Source: Candidatus Rhabdochlamydia sp. (GTDB taxonomy: Bacteria > Chlamydiota > Chlamydiia > Chlamydiales > Rhabdochlamydiaceae). From it: DNA of 5,671 nt. This document shows positions 1 to 4,992 of this stretch, piece by piece. Location of the stretch: the NCBI GenBank assembly GCA_030044075.1, contig JASHWM010000147.1:1-5671 (forward strand), given 5' to 3'. Position 1 is the first letter of the stretch; every line of letters begins with the position of its first letter. Under the pieces are notes generated by a model. The model saw only the letters and a list, made by a program, of their open reading frames with translations, had not been told where the DNA came from and searched no databases. The translations under genes were made by a program, and so were the position numbers.

Positions 1-2
1 AA

Positions 3-764
3 CATGTCCTCTCTCAAATGGAGAAGAGAGTCGGCGCTCTTCCTATCGACTCATTTTTAGATGTCGGCTCAGGGCCAGGCACTGCCACAATTGTCTTCCA
101 ACATCTTTTAGGCCCCCTTAAAAAAGCTTCCCTTTTCGAAAAAGATGAAGAATTTCTTTTATGGAGCAAAGAAATTTTACAGAATATCTTTCCAAAAGAA
201 ACCAGGTACGACTTTCAAAAAATTGATTTGGAGAAAACAGTTCATTTTACTCCCCACGACCTAGTCATTTTTTCCTATTCCCTTGGCGAAGTTACGCCTT
301 CTGTCCAAGAAGAAATTTTACTAAAAGCATGGGAAGCCTGCCAAAAATTCCTTATCATTGTCGAGCCTGGAACAAAACTTGGCTTTTCACGGATAAAAAA
401 ATACCGCGACCTCCTGCTCGAAAAGGGAGCTTTCCTCGTTGCCCCATGCCCAAGTGCCGGGAAATGCCCGATGTCAGAAGGGGACTGGTGCCACTTTTCC
501 GCCAGGCTTCCAAGGTCATCCTTGCATCGAAAATTAAAAAAAGGAGACCTCAGTTATGAGGATGAAAAATTTTCCTATCTGGTCTTCAGTAAAGCAAAAA
601 TTGAACTGCCTTCCCTCCGGATTGTCCGACATCCATTAAAAAAACCTGGCCACATCATCATGAAAGCATGTTCTAACGGGCAATTAAATGATTTAATTAT
701 TTCGAGAAAAGACGATAATTACAATTCATTTAAAAAAATCAATTGGGGAGATGAATTAGTTTAA
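3..764 (+). CDS. Rsm22/METTL17-family ribosomal small-subunit assembly methyltransferase homologue (5' partial)
   Basis: This is the C-terminal part of an Rsm22-like protein (the mitochondrial METTL17 family). Family members bind the small ribosomal subunit and help it mature. The reading frame is open to the left edge, and the first in-frame ATG (base 18) has no ribosome binding site and sits just before the SAM-binding loop, so the true start probably lies outside the window. Counting from that ATG, the sequence shows a Rossmann motif I (LDVGSGPGTA, about 14-23), the family SYSLGE strand (about 86-91), and a cysteine block with Cys144, Cys150 and Cys158, followed by LPRSSLHRKLK and the conserved YEDEKFSYL. 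Cys218 lies near the end, and the protein finishes with a WGDE tail typical of the family. The four cysteines match in order and approximate spacing the [4Fe-4S] ligands described for yeast Rsm22 and METTL17. Family assignment is firm; catalytic activity and target are not shown, and some family members may be non-catalytic. Confidence 0.85.
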   Translation, partial: HVLSQMEKRVGALPIDSFLDVGSGPGTATIVFQHLLGPLKKASLFEKDEEFLLWSKEILQNIFPKETRYDFQKIDLEKTVHFTPHDLVIFSYSLGEVTPSVQEEILLKAWEACQKFLIIVEPGTKLGFSRIKKYRDLLLEKGAFLVAPCPSAGKCPMSEGDWCHFSARLPRSSLHRKLKKGDLSYEDEKFSYLVFSKAKIELPSLRIVRHPLKKPGHIIMKACSNGQLNDLIISRKDDNYNSFKKINWGDELV

Positions 765-804
765 AATAAAATCGGTTTTGTAATAACAGCAATAATATCT
801 CTTA

Positions 805-813
805 TGTTATACT
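805..813 (+). promoter_or_regulatory. Extended -10 promoter for the chaperone-like gene
   Basis: The string TGTTATACT fits an extended -10 element (TGn followed by TATACT, 5 of 6 matches to TATAAT). It lies in the AT-rich 74-bp gap after the Rsm22-like gene. There is no convincing -35 hexamer at the right distance, which is usual for extended -10 promoters. Transcription would start near base 820, giving a leader of about 19 nt that still contains the GGAGAG ribosome binding site. This is a motif call only. Confidence 0.45.
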
Positions 814-830
814 GGCTCCCTATCTTTCCC

Positions 831-836
831 GGAGAG
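831..836 (+). promoter_or_regulatory. Ribosome binding site of the chaperone-like gene
   Basis: GGAGAG lies directly before the ATG at 839. Its GGAG core is separated from the start codon by only 4 nt, a short but workable spacing. No other in-frame start nearby has a comparable site, so it fixes the start of the 129-aa protein. Confidence 0.6.
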
Positions 837-838
837 TC

Positions 839-1228
839 ATGGAATACGACGATTTTTTAGCAGCTATTTATCAAATGTCCGAGCAAAAAAAGGCAAAAAT
901 TGTTTTGCAGGGCAGCATGATTTTTATTGAAACTGCGCAAAGCGAACAAACCTGGAACTTGTCGACAAAGATCTATCATTCGGAAGGATTTTTACCTGCC
1001 TTGATCCGCGATTGCCTTTCTACAAACGGATATTTTAAATGGCAGGACCGGAGCTCTTATTTGCAATATGATGCAAAGGCCAAAGGTGTTTATCTGAAGC
1101 ACGAAGTGCAGGCTTTAAAAAAGTATATCCCTTTCAAATACCTGATGAAAGATTTCATCGAGGTGGCCGACCAGTGGAAAGAAATTTTTGAAGAGTTTGC
1201 AGAAAAAGACACATTTGCCGTCGTATAG
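839..1228 (+). CDS. Small protein with the layout of a type III secretion chaperone (CesT/SycE-like), function unproven
   Basis: This 129-aa cytosolic protein has no signal peptide or membrane segment. It is slightly acidic overall and belongs to no family I recognise with certainty. Its layout resembles class I type III secretion chaperones, which are 120-150 aa acidic dimers that keep effectors unfolded before export. It has an N-terminal amphipathic helix (residues 3-18), two short strands (about 20-32 and 38-46), a LPALIRDCLSTNGYF stretch (about 52-66) like the 'll..LL..N' helix of that fold, strands around SSYLQYD and GVYLKHE (about 71-89), and a C-terminal helix ending DFIEVADQWKEIFEEFAE. 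That last part recalls the 'f...a..W...l' ending of Tir/CesT-type chaperones. It sits alone behind its own promoter, with a 65-bp gap before the transporter start. The gene is very likely real, given its start signals and clean open frame; the chaperone role is inference. Confidence 0.7.
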   Translation: MEYDDFLAAIYQMSEQKKAKIVLQGSMIFIETAQSEQTWNLSTKIYHSEGFLPALIRDCLSTNGYFKWQDRSSYLQYDAKAKGVYLKHEVQALKKYIPFKYLMKDFIEVADQWKEIFEEFAEKDTFAVV

Positions 1229-1235
1229 AATCTAC

Positions 1236-1264
1236 TTGAGCGCAGCCTAAAATTTTGCTTAAAT
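1236..1264 (+). promoter_or_regulatory. Weak candidate promoter for the transporter-dapA pair
   Basis: TTGAGC (1236-1241) and TTAAAT (1259-1264) are separated by 17 nt, each with four matches to the sigma70-type consensus. Transcription would begin at about 1271. That is downstream of the ATG at 1267 and upstream of the ATG at 1294, so if real it supports the later start for the transporter. The match is modest and could be chance in AT-rich DNA. Confidence 0.3.
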
Positions 1265-1293
1265 TGATGCAAAACGAAGACGAGCCCCCTTGT

Positions 1294-2520
1294 ATGATCT
1301 CTCCCATTACCCTTCGCCTTTTGCCTTATGCGATCGTTATTTTGTTCGGGTACATCGGCTTTGCATTGCCCCTCCCGATCCTACCTGAAATGTTCCTGGA
1401 TCCTGAGCGATCGATCCTTCCCCATGATTTTTCGATGGAAAAAAGGAATTTGCTCCTTGGTCTGTTCATGTCGAGCTATCCGCTCGGGCAATTTATCGGG
1501 GCGCCCCTCTTAGGAAAACTATCGGACTTTTGGGGAAGAAAAAAAGTCATCACCTATTCATTGCTCACAACGACCATCGGCTATGGCGTCACGGCGCTTG
1601 GCTGTACTTCCAAAACGATCTGGGTCATCTTCGGCGGCCTTTTTTTATGCGGCTTTTCTGAAGGGAACGTCTCGATCGCCCAATCTGTCATCGCAGATAT
1701 CACAGAAAAAGAGAAGAAGACCTACCATTTTGGGTGGATCAACATGTTTGTTTGCCTTGGGTTCATCATCGGGCCCCTCGTCGGAGGCAAGCTCGCCGAT
1801 CCTGAGTTTGTAAGCTTTTTTACTTTTGCAACTCCTTTTTGGGGAGCGGCCATCATGACCCTTCTGGGCCTTGTCGTTGTGGTCATTGCTTCGAAAGAAA
1901 CCCTGCGCCCGAGAAAAAGGGAGAAGTATCGCTTTTTTGAGCCTTTTCTTGTCATCATCCGCTCAAGCGAACTGAGGATCTATTATCTTGCAAACTTTTT
2001 GCTTGCCCTTGGCTTCTTTTCCTTCTTCCGTTTTATGCCCGTATACTTTGAAAGGGTGTTTGATTTCACCATATCGGAGCTCGCCTATGCGATGGTCTAC
2101 AACTCACTTTGGTTTGCCTTCACGCTGCTTCTGTTTATCAATCCTCTTGCAAAAAGATTTTCTCCAAAAACTTTGACAAGCGCCTTCAGCATCCTCCTTG
2201 GGCTGTTTATCACTGTCATGACGCTTCCTGCAGCATCTAATGCAGTGCTCTGGACGATCCCTCCGATAGGGATTGCCCTTGCCATATCGATGACAAATGG
2301 ATCTGTCCTGATCTCCAATTCTGCGAGAGAAGACTTCCACGGGAGCGCTATGGGAAGTTTGCAATCTGTCCAGGTCCTTGCAGAAATTATCACCGGTATC
2401 CTCGGCGGTATTGTCGCCGCAGCCCTTCCTCCACTTCCGCTATATATCGGCTCCGTGATGGCAGCCCTTGGCGGGATTGTCCTAATGTTGTATAAGAAAA
2501 AAGCAGTGATATCCGCCTAA
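1294..2520 (+). CDS. Major facilitator superfamily transporter, DHA1/TetA-like, 12 TM
   Basis: This inner-membrane secondary transporter has the size and pattern of 12-TM drug:H+ antiporters of the TetA type. Numbering from the ATG at 1294 (408 aa), TM1 begins almost at once (LLPYAIVILFGYIGFALPL, about 8-27). Motif A, GKLSDFWGRKK, lies in the loop after TM2 (about 74-84). A motif C-like GFIIGPLVGG (about 156-165) is typical of exporters. A basic central loop with KETLRPRKREK separates the two halves (about 201-211), and the C-terminus ends in KKK after the last TM. The start is uncertain: the frame also has ATG at 1267 and TTG at 1255, but neither has a ribosome binding site, and 1294 places TM1 at the usual distance from the N-terminus. 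The next gene, dapA, starts 16 nt after the stop, suggesting co-transcription. The substrate cannot be read from sequence; TetA likeness does not mean tetracycline resistance, and an amino acid or peptide-like substrate is equally possible given dapA next door. Confidence 0.88.
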   Translation: MISPITLRLLPYAIVILFGYIGFALPLPILPEMFLDPERSILPHDFSMEKRNLLLGLFMSSYPLGQFIGAPLLGKLSDFWGRKKVITYSLLTTTIGYGVTALGCTSKTIWVIFGGLFLCGFSEGNVSIAQSVIADITEKEKKTYHFGWINMFVCLGFIIGPLVGGKLADPEFVSFFTFATPFWGAAIMTLLGLVVVVIASKETLRPRKREKYRFFEPFLVIIRSSELRIYYLANFLLALGFFSFFRFMPVYFERVFDFTISELAYAMVYNSLWFAFTLLLFINPLAKRFSPKTLTSAFSILLGLFITVMTLPAASNAVLWTIPPIGIALAISMTNGSVLISNSAREDFHGSAMGSLQSVQVLAEIITGILGGIVAAALPPLPLYIGSVMAALGGIVLMLYKKKAVISA

Positions 2521-2526
2521 GATCAG

Positions 2527-2532
2527 AGGAGG
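2527..2532 (+). promoter_or_regulatory. Strong Shine-Dalgarno of dapA
   Basis: AGGAGG lies 4 nt before the ATG at 2537, inside the 16-nt gap after the transporter stop codon. It is the best ribosome binding site in the window and implies efficient translation of dapA from a shared transporter-dapA transcript. Confidence 0.75.
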
Positions 2533-2536
2533 CCGT

Positions 2537-3466
2537 ATGTTTCGAGGATCTGTCGTTGCTATTGTCACCCCTTTCGATGAAAAGGGCGAGGTCGACCTCA
2601 AAGCACTCGAAAGCTTAGTCCGCTTTCATCTGGAAGAAGGGACGGATGCGATCGTATGCCTTGGGACAACAGGAGAAGCTGCCACGCTGTCTCCCACAGA
2701 AAAATCTCTGATCATCAAAACAGTCGTAAAGACCGTTAAAGGAAAAATTCCCGTCGTTGTTGGCACGGGGAGCTATGATACAAGGGCAGCTTTTGAGCAG
2801 ACAAGAGAGGCAAAAGAACTTGGCGCCGACGCCTGCCTTGTGATCCTCCCTTATTGCACAAGGCCTGGATTTAGCGGATGCCTTGCGCATTTTGAGAAGA
2901 TTGCAGAAGCAGAGCTTCCAATGATCGTCTACCACCACCCATCGCGCACAGGGGTAAAACTTTCTCCAAAGGAACTGGGCGAACTATGCCGCGTCCCTCA
3001 TGTTTTCGCAATCAAAGAAGCATCCGGCGATATCAACTGTGTCATGGAGCTAAGGCAGCATACGGACAAGCTCGTCTTTTCTGGCGATGACAACATGACG
3101 CTCCCGATCGTATGCGCAGGGGGTGCAGGTGTGATCTCCATCGTTGCCAACGTCATACCAAAACAGTGGCGAGCTTTTGTGCATACCTGTCTTAAGAAAG
3201 ACTTTGATGGGGGCCTTGCCCTCGCGGACAAATATTATGCTCTTTGCAGATCTCTTGTCCTGGAGACCAACCCGCAAGGAGTGAAATATGCCCTTAGCCT
3301 CGTTGGGAAAATAGCTCCTTCTCTCCGCCTGCCGCTTGTAGAACCTCTTGCAGGAACAAAAAGAGAAATCAGTCAGGCAATGGAAGATCTAGGCCTTTTT
3401 TCCGGAACTCAATTTTTCATGCATGCACAACTAAAATTGCCTGAAGCTGAAAAAATTTCGATCTAG
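2537..3466 (+). CDS. dapA: 4-hydroxy-tetrahydrodipicolinate synthase (DapA)
   Basis: This cytosolic class I aldolase-type TIM barrel condenses pyruvate with L-aspartate-4-semialdehyde, the first committed step towards meso-diaminopimelate and lysine. It aligns without gaps to E. coli DapA over the first 110 residues: GTTGE at 43-47 (Thr44, Thr45), the pyruvate/triad Tyr132 and carboxylate-binding Arg137 in YHHPSRTG, and the Schiff-base lysine Lys160 in AIKEASGD. The C-terminal part keeps TNPQGVKYAL and LRLPLVEPL. At 309 aa it is about 17 longer than E. coli's 292, owing to a short C-terminal extension. Oddities: the position of E. coli Tyr107 (the triad tyrosine donated by the neighbouring subunit) is Cys107. 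The lysine-feedback positions also differ (Pro53, Lys56, Tyr80 and Ala84 in place of His53, His56, Asn80 and Glu84), so lysine inhibition is unlikely. It follows the transporter in a probable operon and is away from asd, lysC or dapB within this window. A related lyase is possible, but Arg137 favours DapA. Confidence 0.93.
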   Translation: MFRGSVVAIVTPFDEKGEVDLKALESLVRFHLEEGTDAIVCLGTTGEAATLSPTEKSLIIKTVVKTVKGKIPVVVGTGSYDTRAAFEQTREAKELGADACLVILPYCTRPGFSGCLAHFEKIAEAELPMIVYHHPSRTGVKLSPKELGELCRVPHVFAIKEASGDINCVMELRQHTDKLVFSGDDNMTLPIVCAGGAGVISIVANVIPKQWRAFVHTCLKKDFDGGLALADKYYALCRSLVLETNPQGVKYALSLVGKIAPSLRLPLVEPLAGTKREISQAMEDLGLFSGTQFFMHAQLKLPEAEKISI

Positions 3467-3471
3467 TTGTC

Positions 3472-4839
3472 TTAGACTTTTTGATAGCCCCGATAATAGG
3501 TTGCGTAGTGTAGCCCAGAAAACTTAGAAGGCGTCCGATCAATTTCTTCCATTTCGATTTTCCCAGTCTGAGTATTTACAGTCGCAAAACCAGTAATGCC
3601 GTCTCTATTCCTGATCTGCCTGATAAACGATTGATAGCTTACCACATAGACTTTTTGGGTGTTGATATCACTTGGGTCTGTTGCATCTTGCGGATCGACA
3701 AGGTATACAAGTTCTCTCCCATCCTCCACACGTTTTGCACCGACAACAACGACATCGCTAATAGGTAATTGCTTGATTTTTGTGATATCAGGTTCAATGC
3801 GGGCAGCATCTTTTTTCCATCCATACACCGTCCTGCCCTCTACTTTGTCCTTTAATGCAAATGGAGCGTCCTTATACCACATTTTACCTAGAAATCCTTT
3901 CACCTGATGCGGCCCATGTTCTTGCAGGCTTGCTATAAGGTCGTCAAAAGGGCGTGATGGGTCCCAGTCCGCAAATTCAAAACCAAGCCTTTGTTCAATA
4001 TCTTTATGAATAGCGGATTGAAGAACGATCGCGCGAAGGTCTAATGAATGCGTAATATCATCTGCCTTTCTTAAGGAAATCTGGATCAGCTTTTCTTTTT
4101 CATGTTTTTGCAATGTGGAATAATCTAGGCCTTGAGAAAGGGCTGTTTGGTACACATTTCCTATCGCAGCCCCTCTTCGACTTGCTGCACGATGCTTTTG
4201 AAACTCTTCGTCGGGTAACATGTTGCGATTTCTTAAGTATATCTCGCAAACTTGTATGCAAGAATGAGTCAGCTTGTCAGAAGAAATGTCGAGGAACTCT
4301 TTAAGACTATCTACTTCCTTTTGCCTGCAAAAGTCTTCGAGGATCCTTTTCAGTTTCTGATTTCCTGTTCCTGTAATCGATGAAGGCTCTTTCGTCCCAC
4401 AAAGAAAATCCAGATGCCTTTGCACAAACTCTCTTGAGAGGTTGAGGAGGTTTTCACCATCGATCATGGTCAAAGTAACTCCAGGGCCAGTTGTAGTTTT
4501 TGCTTTAGGGAAAGGGAATAATGGAAGGCAATCCTCTTTGATGGTCTGAATGAGCAAAAGGGTCGCTCGGTCCAGTTCATCGTTAAGCTCATCGAGCCCT
4601 GTCATTGTTTTTCGAAATAAGGAACACTCCATCTCCGCCACTCTTCCTGCGAGATCATTAGGGGCAGTAGGGCCAAACCTTTCCCTGCCTGCAATGTTCA
4701 TGCAATAATACCAGCCGCTATGTCCCTTTTGCGCAGGCTGGATGATACGCGGTCTTTCATTTCCTAAAGAATACGGCGCATCTTTTGCCGGCTTACCAAG
4801 AGGGGGAATGCAAAATGTCTGAACAGGAGCAAGGGCCAT
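3472..4839 (-). CDS. Papain/C39-like domain protein, possibly catalytically dead, with a large helical insert
   Basis: This 455-aa protein has no signal peptide or membrane segment. I recognise no named family, but the C-terminal third (about 279-450) resembles the second half of papain-like folds of the C39/AvrRpt2 type: a SLQEHGP..VKGF segment (304-316), a hydrophobic strand VVVVGAKR (363-370), and a LVYLVDP strand carrying Asp382. A motif near the N-terminus, Q37 followed by GWYYCMN (42-48, Cys46), could be the first half of the active site. Between them lie about 200 mostly helical, charged residues (about 64-260), an unusually long insert. The position where the neighbouring paralogue has His128 is Ser361, so this copy may lack the catalytic His. 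The start is the ATG at 4839, preceded by GAGG with 6-nt spacing; the TTG at 4851 overlaps that binding site and is not favoured. The paralogue lies upstream on the same strand, and dapA converges 5 bp from its stop. A secreted effector role is possible but unproven. Confidence 0.75.
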   Translation of the reverse strand: MALAPVQTFCIPPLGKPAKDAPYSLGNERPRIIQPAQKGHSGWYYCMNIAGRERFGPTAPNDLAGRVAEMECSLFRKTMTGLDELNDELDRATLLLIQTIKEDCLPLFPFPKAKTTTGPGVTLTMIDGENLLNLSREFVQRHLDFLCGTKEPSSITGTGNQKLKRILEDFCRQKEVDSLKEFLDISSDKLTHSCIQVCEIYLRNRNMLPDEEFQKHRAASRRGAAIGNVYQTALSQGLDYSTLQKHEKEKLIQISLRKADDITHSLDLRAIVLQSAIHKDIEQRLGFEFADWDPSRPFDDLIASLQEHGPHQVKGFLGKMWYKDAPFALKDKVEGRTVYGWKKDAARIEPDITKIKQLPISDVVVVGAKRVEDGRELVYLVDPQDATDPSDINTQKVYVVSYQSFIRQIRNRDGITGFATVNTQTGKIEMEEIDRTPSKFSGLHYATYYRGYQKV

Positions 4840-4845
4840 AAATAT

Positions 4846-4849
4846 CCTC
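4846..4849 (-). promoter_or_regulatory. Ribosome binding site that fixes the 455-aa protein's start
   Basis: On the minus strand GAGG is followed by six nt (ATATTT) and the ATG at 4839. The in-frame TTG at 4851 overlaps this GAGG, so using the TTG would bury the binding site inside the coding region. The ATG is therefore the better start. Confidence 0.65.
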
Positions 4850-4867
4850 AAATGACTGATTTTCTAT

Positions 4868-4896
4868 ATTGTATTATTGATTTAGTTTTCATTCAT
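4868..4896 (-). promoter_or_regulatory. Candidate promoter of the 455-aa papain-like gene
   Basis: Reading the minus strand, TACAAT (4873-4868, five of six matches to TATAAT) lies 17 nt after a weak -35 ATGAAT (4896-4891, three of six). Transcription would start near 4861, leaving a leader of about 22 nt that includes the GAGG site. The -35 lies in a long inverted repeat. The weak -35 and AT-rich setting make this tentative. Confidence 0.35.
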
Positions 4897-4943
4897 GAAA
4901 AATAAAGAATTGATAATCGGAAAATCAATGAATCAACTAAATC
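4879..4943. repeat. Imperfect inverted repeat in the gap between the two paralogues
   Basis: Bases 4879-4893 (GATTTAGTTTTCATT) are the exact reverse complement of 4927-4943 apart from a two-base insertion (TC, 4933-4934) in the right arm, so 15 bp can pair around a 33-nt centre. The outer nine bp (GATTTAGTT/AACTAAATC) are perfect. There is no run of T after the arm in either direction that would make it a standard intrinsic terminator. It overlaps the candidate promoter's -35, so a protein-binding site or a weak transcript-end hairpin for the upstream gene are both possible. The rest of the 153-bp gap (4840-4992) is AT-rich and holds no gene that I can see. Confidence 0.55.
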
Positions 4944-4992
4944 GTTTTTCTTAAAAAGATGACTTCTTCCATGTAGTATTGTAAAGTCTTGT

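Noticed and set aside
765..800. Terminator after the Rsm22-like gene (AAAATCGGTTTT)
   Set aside because: The stem is four A-T pairs only and would not be stable.
1255..1293. Earlier TTG (1255) or ATG (1267) start for the transporter
   Set aside because: Neither has a Shine-Dalgarno, and the added residues are polar and sit before an N-terminus that already starts TM1 normally. ATG 1267 remains possible.
2041..2520. Assigning tetracycline resistance to the transporter
   Set aside because: DHA1 motifs show the family but not the substrate, and the dapA context gives no support for a drug.
2615..2938. Minus-strand open frame of 107 codons inside dapA
   Set aside because: It lies wholly opposite a conserved enzyme gene, has no ribosome binding site of note, and its protein resembles nothing; other opposite-strand frames in the transporter and dapA were dropped for the same reason.
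2537..3466. Reading dapA as N-acetylneuraminate lyase or a sugar-acid aldolase
   Set aside because: The PSRTG arginine that binds the semialdehyde carboxylate and the close ungapped match to E. coli DapA favour DHDPS, although Cys107 leaves some doubt.
3459..3480. Possible terminator around GTCTTAGACTTTTTG between the convergent genes
   Set aside because: The palindrome GTCTTAGAC leaves no room for a loop, and the alternative TCTA/TAGA pairing is only four AT-rich bp, too weak for an intrinsic terminator.
4840..4851. TTG start at 4851 for the 455-aa protein
   Set aside because: It overlaps the GAGG ribosome binding site that correctly spaces the ATG at 4839.
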